DNA from: Pedobacter gandavensis
GTDB taxonomy: Bacteria > Bacteroidota > Bacteroidia > Sphingobacteriales > Sphingobacteriaceae
DNA: 64,000 bases
NCBI RefSeq assembly: GCF_014172405.1
Contig: NZ_WNXC01000001.1
Coordinates: forward strand, 558,001 to 622,000
Reading direction: 5' to 3'
How positions within the stretch are numbered: the stretch's first letter is position 1; each line of letters begins with the position of its first letter. The position numbers and the translations under genes were made by a program. Below the pieces are notes generated by a model. That model ran no database searches. It had not been told where the DNA came from and saw only the letters and a list, made by a program, of their open reading frames with translations. Of this stretch, positions 32,307 to 41,647 are shown piece after piece.

Positions 32307-34331
32307 ATGAGCCTTTCCTTTCTGTTTAAATCAAGGTACAGTGTGCTTTTTTCTTATGTAGCAACCTTTATTGCCGGGTCGTTCCTGATTCGTCTTGGAT
32401 TGATGGTTGCTACATTAGAAAAAACAAATTTTACTGTTCTTTCTATCCTTCGTATCCTGGGTCAGGGTTTAGTCTACGACTTTGGGGTGGCCATGTTTCT
32501 GGTGTTGTTCTACGCCCTTTATTTATGCTTTTTGCCTCAACGTTGGATCAAATCCTGGTTTAATGTTTTTCTTAGCTATTCGGTTTTATTTTTAATGACT
32601 GTGATTGCCATGTTCTCATTTTTTGCAGAACTTACTTTTTGGCAAGAATTTGAAAGTCGCTTTAATTTTATCGCCGTAGATTATCTGGTTTATACGTACG
32701 AGGTGATCCACAATATCAATGAATCTTATCCTTTACCGTTGTTAATTGGTGGGGTGGTATTGATTAGTCTATTGTTGTTGTTTGGTTTTGTTAAATTGGG
32801 TGCATTTAAAATTCATTTTCAGTCAGATACTTCTTTTAAAAAGAGAGGGGTTATATCTTCGATGATTTTGCTAACCTGCCTTTTTTACGGTTTTTTTGTT
32901 CCCAATTCCTGGGCGGAAGAAGGGGCAAATCGTTACCACAATGAGCTGGCGAAAGCAGGAATTTATTCGATATTTTCTGCTTTTAAGAACAATGAGCTGA
33001 ATTATAATCATTTCTATAAAATGTTAGATGAACCGGAAGCATATCGCATCATCAGGTCATCACTTCAGGAAAATAACAGTCTTTTCCTGGCGCCTGGGGC
33101 GAGTATAAAAAGAGAAATTAGTGGAAATGGAACGCCATATAAGCCGAATGTCATCATGATTACGGTGGAGAGTTTAAGCGCTGATTTTATGGCGCATTTT
33201 GGGAATAAGGAAGGCCTAACACCAATTCTCGATTCTTTAGCGGATACGAATTTATTGTTTACCAATATGTATTCCACTGGAACTAGAACGGTAAGAGGGA
33301 TGGAAGCACTTTCATTGGCAATTCCACCAACTCCCGGCAGTAGCATTGTGAGACGCCCGAATAATGACAGTTTAACTACTATAGGGAATATTTTTGAAAA
33401 AGCAGGATATCATCGGAGCTTCTACTATGGTGGGGATGGTTATTTTGACAATATGAATCAGTATTTTGGGAGTAATGGTTATGACATTATTGACCGTGGC
33501 AGAAAGGTGATGGCCGGGGATAATTACTTAACCAAGCGAACCATCATTACCGATGATCAAGTGCATTTTGAAAATGCCTGGGGTATTAGCGATGAGGACT
33601 TGTACTCCGCAGTGATTAATGGCTCTGATCGCCAGTTTAAAGAAGGAAAACCATTTTATAGCTTCGTGATGACCACTTCAAATCATCGTCCATTTACCTA
33701 TCCAAGTGGAGAAATTGATATTCCTTCAGGGACAGGTAGAAATGGAGCGTTGAGGTATACAGATTATGCCATTGGGAAATTTCTGCGCGTAGCGAGCACT
33801 AAACCCTGGTTCAAAAATACTGTTGTGATTATTGTAGCTGACCACTGTGCAAGTAGTGCTGGAACGAATGAAATCGACATCAGTAAATATCATATACCTT
33901 GTATCGTGCTGAATTTACCCGTTGATAAACTGAAAAGCCAGAAGCTCAAAGGAAGCGCAAACTTGCTTGGAAAAATGGATTTATCAGCGGCAAAGGGTAA
34001 TGAAATTACTCCTTTATGTTCTCAAATAGATCTTTATCCGACATTATTTAATTTAATGGGCTGGAGTTATGAAAGTAATATCTTCGGAAAAGATGTATTA
34101 GATAAATCTTACGTGCCAAGAACGTTTTTGGGAACTTATCAAAAGTTGGCTTATCTTAAAAAGGACAGCTTAGTAATTTTAAGCCCTCAGCAAAAGGTAG
34201 AAACCTACCGATATAACCAACAGAAAAACGAGCAGATTCCAAAAAACTTCTCTGGAAATGTGGTAAAAGAAGCCATTGCAAATTATCAGACTGCTTATGA
34301 TCTTTTTAAGAACGGCGGACTTCATCAATAA
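32307..34331 (+). CDS. LTA synthase-like membrane sulfatase/phosphotransferase
   Basis: A 674-residue protein with about five N-terminal membrane helices (residues ~10-200) and an extracytoplasmic alkaline-phosphatase-fold domain (~275-640). Domain motifs are NVIMITVESLSADFM (metal site), GTRTVRGMEALSLAIPP (Thr nucleophile region), ISDEDLYSAV and VVIIVADHC (metal-binding DH). LtaS-type enzymes move phosphoglycerol in Gram-positives; in Bacteroidota the substrate is unclear and could be an envelope lipid or glycan. A two-component system begins 40 bp downstream, possibly in the same transcript. TATCTTTG at 32280-32287 resembles a -7 box. Confidence 0.82.
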   Translation: MSLSFLFKSRYSVLFSYVATFIAGSFLIRLGLMVATLEKTNFTVLSILRILGQGLVYDFGVAMFLVLFYALYLCFLPQRWIKSWFNVFLSYSVLFLMTVIAMFSFFAELTFWQEFESRFNFIAVDYLVYTYEVIHNINESYPLPLLIGGVVLISLLLLFGFVKLGAFKIHFQSDTSFKKRGVISSMILLTCLFYGFFVPNSWAEEGANRYHNELAKAGIYSIFSAFKNNELNYNHFYKMLDEPEAYRIIRSSLQENNSLFLAPGASIKREISGNGTPYKPNVIMITVESLSADFMAHFGNKEGLTPILDSLADTNLLFTNMYSTGTRTVRGMEALSLAIPPTPGSSIVRRPNNDSLTTIGNIFEKAGYHRSFYYGGDGYFDNMNQYFGSNGYDIIDRGRKVMAGDNYLTKRTIITDDQVHFENAWGISDEDLYSAVINGSDRQFKEGKPFYSFVMTTSNHRPFTYPSGEIDIPSGTGRNGALRYTDYAIGKFLRVASTKPWFKNTVVIIVADHCASSAGTNEIDISKYHIPCIVLNLPVDKLKSQKLKGSANLLGKMDLSAAKGNEITPLCSQIDLYPTLFNLMGWSYESNIFGKDVLDKSYVPRTFLGTYQKLAYLKKDSLVILSPQQKVETYRYNQQKNEQIPKNFSGNVVKEAIANYQTAYDLFKNGGLHQ

Positions 34332-34370
34332 TAATTATTAACTTAAAAGCCATCTAGCATACCTTATTTA

Positions 34371-35048
34371 ATGAAATTACTATTAATTGAAGATGAGCAG
34401 TCGCTCCGTGAAAGTATCCTTACTTATTTTAGTGCAGAAGGAAATATCTGTGAACTGGCTGTAGATTTTCAATCTGCAATGGAGAAGATTAGCCTTTACC
34501 AATATGACTGCATTTTATTAGACCTAACTTTACCTGGTGGAGAAGGGATGGAAATTCTACGTGCACTAAAGAAATTGAATAAGAAAGATGGGGTATTGAT
34601 CATCTCTGCCAGACATTCGCTGGATGATAAAGTGGATGGTTTAAATCTAGGGGCTGATGATTATCTGGTGAAACCTTTCCATTTATCCGAACTACAGGCA
34701 CGTGTGACCGCCATTGTGCGTAGGAAAAGTTTTGATGGCAATAGTACCATTATTTTTAATGAAATTAGTATTGATACCATCGCTATGAAAGTGACGGTAA
34801 AAGACCGGATGCTGAACTTAACCAAAAAGGAGTTTGATTTGCTGGTGTATTTTACAGCTAATCAGCGCAAGGTCGTGACCAAGAATGCTATAGCTGAGCA
34901 TTTGTGGGGGGATGAAATTGATTTGTCGGATGATTTTGATTTTATTTATACGCACATTAAGAATCTACGGAAAAAACTGGTTGAAGCAGGGTGCAAAGAT
35001 TATATCAAGTCTATGTATGGTGTGGGCTATAAGTTTGAGAACATATGA
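34371..35048 (+). CDS. OmpR/PhoB-type response regulator
   Basis: A 225-residue regulator. The receiver domain (1-~118) has the acidic pair E7/D8, phosphoacceptor D51 in CILLDLTLPG, and the conserved Lys in DDYLVKPFHL. The winged-helix output domain (~130-225) holds LTKKEFDLLVYF and YGVGYKFE. The gene ends 4 bp inside the histidine kinase start, so the two are translationally coupled. Confidence 0.92.
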   Translation: MKLLLIEDEQSLRESILTYFSAEGNICELAVDFQSAMEKISLYQYDCILLDLTLPGGEGMEILRALKKLNKKDGVLIISARHSLDDKVDGLNLGADDYLVKPFHLSELQARVTAIVRRKSFDGNSTIIFNEISIDTIAMKVTVKDRMLNLTKKEFDLLVYFTANQRKVVTKNAIAEHLWGDEIDLSDDFDFIYTHIKNLRKKLVEAGCKDYIKSMYGVGYKFENI

Positions 35049-36298
35049 AACTCTCCAGTCGGTATAATCGGGTAAATATATTGGTGTCACTCTTGGTTTT
35101 ATTATCTACCGGAGTAATTTATTATGTGGTTATCCATTTTATTTTGACGGAGAAACTGGATCGGGATCTTCGAATTGAAGAAGAGGAAATCCGAGCCTAT
35201 GCAGAAAAGTACCATAAGCTCCCCTTGGCCGGAGATTTTCACGATCAAAAGGTGAGTTACCGGTTGGTGAATCCATCAGATACAACGGGTAGGAGTTTTG
35301 GGAATAGTGTTTATCTGAATGAAAAAGAACATGAAAAAGAGCCCGGAAGAAGTCTGACGACGTTTATGAAAGTGAACGATCAGGTCTTTGAGGTGAGTGT
35401 GACTAAATCTAGGCTGGAAGCAGAAGACCTGGTACGCATTATTTTTCTGATCAGTTTGCTGATTATCATCTTATTGTTACTGACACTTTTTCTGGTGAAT
35501 AGGTTTTTGTTAAACAGCTTATGGAAGCCATTTTATCATATCCTGGATCAAATGAAAGCTTTTAACCTGACTGGTAGAAATGAGGTGAAAGTGGAGCAAA
35601 GTAAGATTGATGAGTTTGTAGAATTGAATCAGGCTGTATTGTTAATGTCGCAGCGTGTAAAAGAAGATTATAAGGAATTGAAATCTTTTACAGATAATGC
35701 GGCTCATGAGATGATGACGCCACTCGCAGTGATCAATTCTAAATTAGATACCTTGCTGCAAACAGAAGGGTTTAGTGACCAACAAGGAGAGTTGATAGAA
35801 GATATTTATATGGCAGTCGGGAGACTCTCTCGATTAAATCATTCTTTGTTATTATTGGCGAAGATCGAAAACAATATGATCAAGAATGAAGAACCAATTC
35901 ATTTAAAACCATTGATCGAACAGAAGTTGAGACAGTTTCAGGAGTTATTGCAGTCTGCGGAGATTATGGTCTCCACACAGTTGACTGATAAGGAAGTGTT
36001 GATGAGTAAGTATCTTGCTGATATTCTGTTTAACAATTTGATTAGTAACGCTATCCGTCACAACGTCAAACCTGGCCATATAGAGGTCATCCTGAACGCC
36101 AGTCAATTGGTTTTCAAGAATACCGGAATAACAATGGCTTTAGATGGAGCCAGAACTTTTGAACGCTTCAATAAAACAGCCTCTTCTGATGGGCTGGGGC
36201 TGGGCCTGGCCATCTCCCGGCAAATTTGCAACCTTTATGGTTTTAGCATGACTTATGCCTATGGAGCTGGTCAACATACTTTCACCATTAGTTTTTAA
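35045..36298 (+). CDS. Sensor histidine kinase partner of the OmpR-type regulator
   Basis: A 417-residue kinase with a TM helix at ~8-32, a periplasmic stretch to ~130 and a second TM helix at ~133-155. The H-box is NAAHEMMTPLAVI, the N-box ADILFNNLISNAIRHN and the G2 box SDGLGLGLAISRQI. The G1 motif is the reduced LVFKNTG seen in many Bacteroidota kinases. The sensed signal is unknown. The upstream LtaS-like enzyme suggests an envelope role. Confidence 0.9.
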   Translation: MKLSSRYNRVNILVSLLVLLSTGVIYYVVIHFILTEKLDRDLRIEEEEIRAYAEKYHKLPLAGDFHDQKVSYRLVNPSDTTGRSFGNSVYLNEKEHEKEPGRSLTTFMKVNDQVFEVSVTKSRLEAEDLVRIIFLISLLIIILLLLTLFLVNRFLLNSLWKPFYHILDQMKAFNLTGRNEVKVEQSKIDEFVELNQAVLLMSQRVKEDYKELKSFTDNAAHEMMTPLAVINSKLDTLLQTEGFSDQQGELIEDIYMAVGRLSRLNHSLLLLAKIENNMIKNEEPIHLKPLIEQKLRQFQELLQSAEIMVSTQLTDKEVLMSKYLADILFNNLISNAIRHNVKPGHIEVILNASQLVFKNTGITMALDGARTFERFNKTASSDGLGLGLAISRQICNLYGFSMTYAYGAGQHTFTISF

Positions 36299-36364
36299 GT
36301 TTTCTTTTTTACGTGCCACATTTTTATTCGTATTCCCGAACTAATTGCTCTGGTTGCCTAAAAA

Positions 36365-36378
36365 CGCAATCGTTATCG
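36365..36378. promoter_or_regulatory. Candidate hexuronate operator CGCAATCGTTATCG upstream of the uxuB-type gene
   Basis: This is the exact reverse complement of CGATAACGATTGCG at 5814-5827 before uxaB. It lies 85 bp before the SDR reductase start. The only two perfect copies noticed both precede uronate operons. Confidence 0.5.
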
Positions 36379-36462
36379 TAAATATTTAAAGATATTCGGC
36401 GGCATTCAATGTTTAATTTCCTTAACATTGATTCTAGTATTTAACCTATATAATCATAAAGT

Positions 36463-37284
36463 ATGAAGGGCAAAGATCTGTTTTCATTAGAAAATAAGGT
36501 GATTGTAATTACCGGTGCAACCGGTGTTTTGGGCGAGTCATTTGCGTTAGCTGTGGCTGCTGCAGGGGCGAAAGTTGCTATTTTAGGTAGAAATGAAGAA
36601 AAAGCAAACGAGCGCGTGAAAGCGATCACCATAAATGGTGGGGAAGCCATGGCGGTCATCACCGATGTATTGGATGAAAAAGCATTGATTTCCGCAAGAA
36701 CACAAATTCTTAATGCATGGGGCACGATAGATGGATTGGTAAATGCTGCAGGTGGTAATATTCCTGGTGCAACGATTGGGCCCGATCAAAACATATTTGA
36801 TACCAATATTGCAGATACACAGAAAGCAGTAGAATTGAATCTTTTTGGTACGGTATTACCTACACATGTATTTGGTAGGGTGATCGCGGAAAAGGGAAAA
36901 GGCTCTATTGTTAATATCTCCTCTTTAGCGGCACAACGCCCTTTGACCAGAGTTTTAGGTTATACCTTGGGGAAAAATGCAATAGAAGGGTATACAAAAT
37001 GGATGGCAGTTGAGCTGGCACAACGTTATGGCGACCGTGTTAGGGTGAATGCACTTGCGCCAGGGGTGTTTCTGACGGAGCAGAATCGTTCCTTACTCAC
37101 CAATCCTGATGGTTCCTATACAGATCGTGCTCAGCGCTTTGTAAATCATACTCCTTTTGGTAGATTAGGGAATCCGGAAGAATTGAACGGAACCTTGATC
37201 TATTTATTGAGTGATGCTTCTGCCTTTGTAAATGGAGAGACTATATTAGTAGATGGTGGATTTAATGCCTATAGCGGCGTATAA
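36463..37284 (+). CDS. SDR-family fructuronate reductase (mannonate oxidoreductase), UxuB-type
   Basis: A 273-residue short-chain dehydrogenase. The cofactor motif is TGATGVLGESFA (~18-29), followed by NAAGG, the catalytic Ser in NISSLAAQR, and Y-x-x-x-K in GYTLGKNA. It precedes uxuA by 3 bp, so reduction of D-fructuronate to D-mannonate is the likely reaction. It belongs to a different family from the classical UxuB and from the UxaB at 5.9 kb. A 7-bp inverted repeat (CAATGTT/AACATTG, 36407-36430) lies upstream. Confidence 0.78.
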   Translation: MKGKDLFSLENKVIVITGATGVLGESFALAVAAAGAKVAILGRNEEKANERVKAITINGGEAMAVITDVLDEKALISARTQILNAWGTIDGLVNAAGGNIPGATIGPDQNIFDTNIADTQKAVELNLFGTVLPTHVFGRVIAEKGKGSIVNISSLAAQRPLTRVLGYTLGKNAIEGYTKWMAVELAQRYGDRVRVNALAPGVFLTEQNRSLLTNPDGSYTDRAQRFVNHTPFGRLGNPEELNGTLIYLLSDASAFVNGETILVDGGFNAYSGV

Positions 37285-37287
37285 AAA

Positions 37288-38463
37288 ATGGATAAAAATA
37301 ATCATAAATTATTGCAAACTTGGCGCTGGTATGGGCCATCAGATCCGGTAAGCTTATCGGATGTAAAACAAGCAGGAGCCACGGGAATCGTTACCGCTTT
37401 ACACCACATTCCTCATGGAGCAGTATGGCCGGTAGCCGATATTCTGGAAAGAAAATCAATTATTGAAGCTTCAGGCTTACATTGGGCCGTAGTGGAGAGT
37501 GTACCTGTTCATGAGGCGATAAAAACAAGACGTAAAGATGCAGATGTATACCTTGCTAATTACAACGAGACCCTGAGAAATCTGGCTTCTTGTGGGATTA
37601 AAACAGTGTGCTACAATTTTATGCCGGTGTTAGACTGGACGCGCACACAGTTGGACCTGACCATGACGGATGGTTCAAAAGCGCTTTATTTTAACTGGAC
37701 AGACCTTGCTGTATTTGACCTCTTTATTTTGAAAAGGGAAGGTGCTGCAGGAGATTATCCAGAAAAAATTAGAGAAAGAGCTACGTTAAGGCATTCTGAA
37801 ATGACTGCATCAGCATTAGAATTATTGAGGATTAATGTCTTGATGGGCATCCCTAATGAGAAAGAAATTGAGCTGGAGGCTTTGCAGAATAGCATTGACG
37901 AGTATAAAGAGATTGGTACAGAGGGATTGAAAGAAAATCTGATCTGGTTTTTAAAGGGGATTTCGGAAGTATGTGAGTCGGAAGGAATCAAAATGACCAT
38001 TCATCCAGATGATCCACCATATCCAATTCTTGGTTTACCACGTATTGCGAGCACGAAAGAAGACCTGGTATATATTATTGATAGTGTAAATTTGGACTTC
38101 AATGGGATTTGTTTTTGTACCGGTTCTTTGGGGGCAGGACTAAACAACAATCTGCCAGAGATCTTTGAAGCAGTAAAATCGAGAGTTCATTTCCTACACT
38201 TGAGGAATGTGACCAAAGATGAGGAAGGTAATTTCTTTGAAGCAGACCATCTTGGCGGGGATGTAAATATGTATGAAGTAATGAAGGCAATTGTGGCAGA
38301 GAATGCTTTAAGAGCATTGCCAATTCCTTTTCGCCCTGACCATGGTCACCAGATGTTGGATGATTTGGCCAGACACACGAATCCCGGTTATTCTGCCATT
38401 GGCCGCTTACGTGGACTAGCAGAATTACGCGGATTGGAACTCGGAATTACTGGGAACTATTAG
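37288..38463 (+). CDS. uxuA: Mannonate dehydratase
   Basis: A 391-residue TIM-barrel dehydratase with the family N-terminus TWRWYGPSDPVSLSDVKQAG and ALHHIPHGAVWP. Metal and substrate segments include IKMTIHPDDPPYP, ICFCTGSLGAG, VHFLHLRNV and FRPDHGHQM. It converts D-mannonate to KDG, feeding the kdgK gene in the first operon. It starts 3 bp after the reductase and ends 4 bp before the convergent LacI gene. Confidence 0.93.
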   Translation: MDKNNHKLLQTWRWYGPSDPVSLSDVKQAGATGIVTALHHIPHGAVWPVADILERKSIIEASGLHWAVVESVPVHEAIKTRRKDADVYLANYNETLRNLASCGIKTVCYNFMPVLDWTRTQLDLTMTDGSKALYFNWTDLAVFDLFILKREGAAGDYPEKIRERATLRHSEMTASALELLRINVLMGIPNEKEIELEALQNSIDEYKEIGTEGLKENLIWFLKGISEVCESEGIKMTIHPDDPPYPILGLPRIASTKEDLVYIIDSVNLDFNGICFCTGSLGAGLNNNLPEIFEAVKSRVHFLHLRNVTKDEEGNFFEADHLGGDVNMYEVMKAIVAENALRALPIPFRPDHGHQMLDDLARHTNPGYSAIGRLRGLAELRGLELGITGNY

Positions 38464-38467
38464 TTTT

Positions 38468-39514
38468 TCAGTTGGAAGTGGGTACTGTTTGAGTAGAGGC
38501 ACGAACCAGAATTTGTGTCTCCAGTTTGATGGTTTCAAAATCTACTTCTTTATGTTTCTGTTCTATCAAGGATATTAATTTTTCGGCAGCAAGCTGTCCG
38601 ATTTCAAAGGCTGGCTGGTGTATAGTACTCAACGAAGGGTTCATTGCATCGGCCAGTTCTGTATTGGTGAATCCAATCAAAGCCAAGTCTTTAGGGATAT
38701 GGTAACCGAGTTTATTTAACAAAGAAAGGCATCTGGTCGTAATCTGATCGGTAGCCGTAAAAATGGCATCTGGCGGTTCTGGTAGCGACATGTAATATTG
38801 AATTGCCTCTTCAAGATCCTCATTTAGTTTATGAGAATCGGTATAATCGCAGGAACGAAGATAGGTTGGATTAAATGATATCATTTGATCTGATAGCGCT
38901 TGTTTGTAGCCATTTAATCTATCCGTAGATATGCTGAGTTTGGTGTTGGTATTGAGGTGTGCAATTCTTTTATAACCGTTATTTATGAGGTGCATGGTGG
39001 CATCATACGCACCTTTAAAGTTATCCGCGCCTACTTTATGCGTGTCAATCTGGTCGGTTAGGCGGTCGAATAATACCATCGGAAGACCTGATTCCTGTAG
39101 GTTTTTAAGGTAACTAAAGTCGGTAGTTTCACAAGCTGGAGAAATGAGTAGGCCGTCTATTCCACCAGAATAAAGCAGGTCGATACAGGCTATTTCCTGT
39201 TTTTGGGATTCCTTGCTTTGCATAATGATGATTTGATACGATTTGTCTGTACTAACCTTATCGATCCCATCTAGCATTTGCGCCACAAAGTTATTGTCTA
39301 AGGAACACACCACCACACCAATTGATCTGCTTTTTCCTTGCTTTAGGCCTTTGGCCATCCGATTTGGAACATAATGGTGTTCGGTTGCATAAGCAATCAC
39401 CTTTTTTTTAGTTTCTTCCCCAATTTCATAGCTGTCATTTAAAGCCTTAGAAATGGTGGAAGTTGAGAGGTTCAGGGCCCTTGCAATATCCCTCAATGTG
39501 ATACTGTTGTTCAT
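38468..39514 (-). CDS. LacI-family regulator, probable hexuronate-responsive repressor
   Basis: A 348-residue LacI protein. The HTH is TLRDIARALNLSTSTISKAL (~6-25), with the hinge after HYVPNRMAKGL. The sensor domain follows (IGVVVCSLDNNFVAQML, GLLISPACE, MVLFDRLTD, AIFTATDQI, LALIGFTN). It is convergent with uxuA (4-bp gap). The 14-bp motif before uxaB and the uxu genes is its best candidate target; LacI members control these pathways in related bacteria. No copy of that motif was seen before its own start. Confidence 0.86.
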   Translation of the reverse strand: MNNSITLRDIARALNLSTSTISKALNDSYEIGEETKKKVIAYATEHHYVPNRMAKGLKQGKSRSIGVVVCSLDNNFVAQMLDGIDKVSTDKSYQIIIMQSKESQKQEIACIDLLYSGGIDGLLISPACETTDFSYLKNLQESGLPMVLFDRLTDQIDTHKVGADNFKGAYDATMHLINNGYKRIAHLNTNTKLSISTDRLNGYKQALSDQMISFNPTYLRSCDYTDSHKLNEDLEEAIQYYMSLPEPPDAIFTATDQITTRCLSLLNKLGYHIPKDLALIGFTNTELADAMNPSLSTIHQPAFEIGQLAAEKLISLIEQKHKEVDFETIKLETQILVRASTQTVPTSN

Positions 39515-39681
39515 ACCAATTTATATATAAAGGCTAAAATGCGATTATTAGAGGAGATAAGGGAATCTTTTTTTATTTATCCGCAAGACGGTGATTCTTT
39601 TCCGCTGGATTATTTTGACCATTCTATTTTTCCCCTGATCTTTAATATCTTTATAATAAGAAATCATTTAATTGTATTCAA

Positions 39682-40800
39682 ATGAAAAAAGCGCTCGGTT
39701 TATTCTTATTGGTTTTGTTTTTCGGTTCTATGAAAATTGAATATCAAAAAACTGATCCTGGAAAGGTGGTGATCGGTTATGTTGGTGGATTTAGGGGTTT
39801 GGTGAATACGGATGGAATCTCTCCTGAAAAGTTAACCCATATCAATTATGCTTTTGTGGATGTTCAGGGAAACCGTGCTTTTTTGACCAATGAAAAAACG
39901 GATACGGTAAATTTCAGAAAGCTGTTATTGTTAAAAAGGAAAAACCCTTCGCTTAAAATTCTTATTTCCATTGGCGGATGGGCCTGGAGTAAGAACTTTT
40001 CAGATGCGGTATTGACGGATACTTCCAGAGCTGAATTTGCCTCGAGTGCAGTAAATATCATAAGAAAATACCGATTGGATGGGGTAGATATAGATTGGGA
40101 ATATCCAGGAAGGCCAGGAGAGGTTGGCAATGTTTATCGACCTGAAGATAAGCGCAATTTCACGTTAATGTTTGCAGCACTCAGAAAAGAACTGGACATC
40201 CTGGAAAGGGAAACTAATCAAAAGAAATTATTGACCACCGCTGTGGGGGGATTTTCAGATTTCTTATTGCATACTGAAATGGATCAGGCAGCAAAGTATC
40301 TGGACTATGTGAACCTGATGACTTATGATTACTATTCTGGTAAAATAGCTGGTCATCATACTAATTTATATCCTTCCAAGCTTTACCAATCGGATAATTC
40401 CGCAGACAAAGCAATTAAAGCTTTTGTTGATGCAGGCGTTCCTATTTCGAAATTGGTGATGGGCATTGCGTTTTATGGCAGAAATAGCAAGGTAGCGGAG
40501 GGAAGTGCTACAGGATTGGGCGCGACTTATATTAAAGGAGAATTTGGAAGTGGGTATACAAAGATCAAAGACAGTCTGACCAATAAGAAGGGCTTTGTTG
40601 CTTATAAGGATAATGATGCCAAGGCATCTTATCTGTACAATTCAGATACTCAAACCTTAATTACTTATGACGATGAATGGTCAGTACGGGAAAAATGTAA
40701 CTATGTGAATGCGCATCGTATGGCTGGTGTCATGTTTTGGGAATATGCCTCAGACCCAAAAGAGTACCTTTTAAATGAAGTACTCAAATCATTTAAATGA
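39682..40800 (+). CDS. GH18 chitinase-like glycosidase
   Basis: A 372-residue secreted protein with a signal peptide (residues ~1-17). It has a GH18 TIM barrel with SIGGWAWSKNF near 97 and the complete catalytic motif D133-G-V-D136-I-D138-W-E140, where E140 is the acid. YVNLMTYDYY and GVMFWEYASDP are the other family signatures. No carbohydrate-binding module is present. It acts on chitin or related GlcNAc polymers by substrate-assisted hydrolysis. It is monocistronic and divergent from the LacI gene, across 167 bp without evident operators. Confidence 0.88.
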   Translation: MKKALGLFLLVLFFGSMKIEYQKTDPGKVVIGYVGGFRGLVNTDGISPEKLTHINYAFVDVQGNRAFLTNEKTDTVNFRKLLLLKRKNPSLKILISIGGWAWSKNFSDAVLTDTSRAEFASSAVNIIRKYRLDGVDIDWEYPGRPGEVGNVYRPEDKRNFTLMFAALRKELDILERETNQKKLLTTAVGGFSDFLLHTEMDQAAKYLDYVNLMTYDYYSGKIAGHHTNLYPSKLYQSDNSADKAIKAFVDAGVPISKLVMGIAFYGRNSKVAEGSATGLGATYIKGEFGSGYTKIKDSLTNKKGFVAYKDNDAKASYLYNSDTQTLITYDDEWSVREKCNYVNAHRMAGVMFWEYASDPKEYLLNEVLKSFK

Positions 40801-40903
40801 TTGGCTTATTCTGTGATTTTTTAGTGTTTGACCAGCTCATTCCTCGTCAATAGACCGGATTGTTCCCAGTAAATTATATCTTTGGGAAATTATATATTTA
40901 ATT

Positions 40904-41596
40904 ATGCTTGCTGGAGATATGTTAAAGAGAAAGGCGCGATACTTTTTATTAATACTCGTTTTATGTGTTTTTTCCTCCTGTTTTCAGATTATTGAAGAGA
41001 TAAATGTGGCGAATAATGGCTCAGGCACCGTTAACTTGACTGTGAATCTAAGTGCCAGCAAAACTAAGGTAGCTTCTTTGATGCTTTTGGATAGCGTAAA
41101 TGGTTATAAAGTTCCCAGTAAACAGACCATTCAGAAAGAAATGGAAGAGGCTGTGGTTTATTTGAGATCCGCTCCAGGAATTAGCAATGTGAAAAAGACA
41201 TTAGATTTTGAGAATTACATAGCCACCATAAGCTTTGCTTTTAAAAACATAGCTAATATCAATAACGTCAATCAAAACGTGTTGAAGAAGATGAAAATTA
41301 AAGCGATCAACAATTCTTCTTATAGTTTTAATCCCGAAACTGGCATTTTTCAACGCCGTTATACCCATACAAAAGAAGCCTTAATCGAGTATAATAAGTT
41401 GAAACCGGAAGTTAAAAACGTGTTCAAAGAAGCCAGTTACACGAGTATCTATCGCTTTGAAAAACCAGTTGAAAGCAGCGTAAACCCACTAGCTAAAGTG
41501 TCAAAGACAAAAAAAGCAGTGATGTTAAATGTAGGGATAATGGGTCTAATCAATGGAAAAACCAATATCACCAATCAAATCAGCCTGGCTAAATAA
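40904..41596 (+). CDS. Predicted lipoprotein of unknown function
   Basis: A 230-residue protein; the ATG at 40919 gives the cleaner leader (MLKRKARYFLLILVLCVFSSC) and may be the true start. The lipobox VFSSC precedes the mature N-terminus. The rest (NNGSGTVNLTVNLSASKTKV...) begins like a beta-rich domain with long helical parts. No family was recognised. It heads a same-strand group with the next two genes, which are also envelope proteins of unknown function. Confidence 0.62.
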   Translation: MLAGDMLKRKARYFLLILVLCVFSSCFQIIEEINVANNGSGTVNLTVNLSASKTKVASLMLLDSVNGYKVPSKQTIQKEMEEAVVYLRSAPGISNVKKTLDFENYIATISFAFKNIANINNVNQNVLKKMKIKAINNSSYSFNPETGIFQRRYTHTKEALIEYNKLKPEVKNVFKEASYTSIYRFEKPVESSVNPLAKVSKTKKAVMLNVGIMGLINGKTNITNQISLAK

Positions 41597-41647
41597 TGAT
41601 TTGACTTATCTTACATCTACTATCTATTAAAAACACCTATACAAAAC

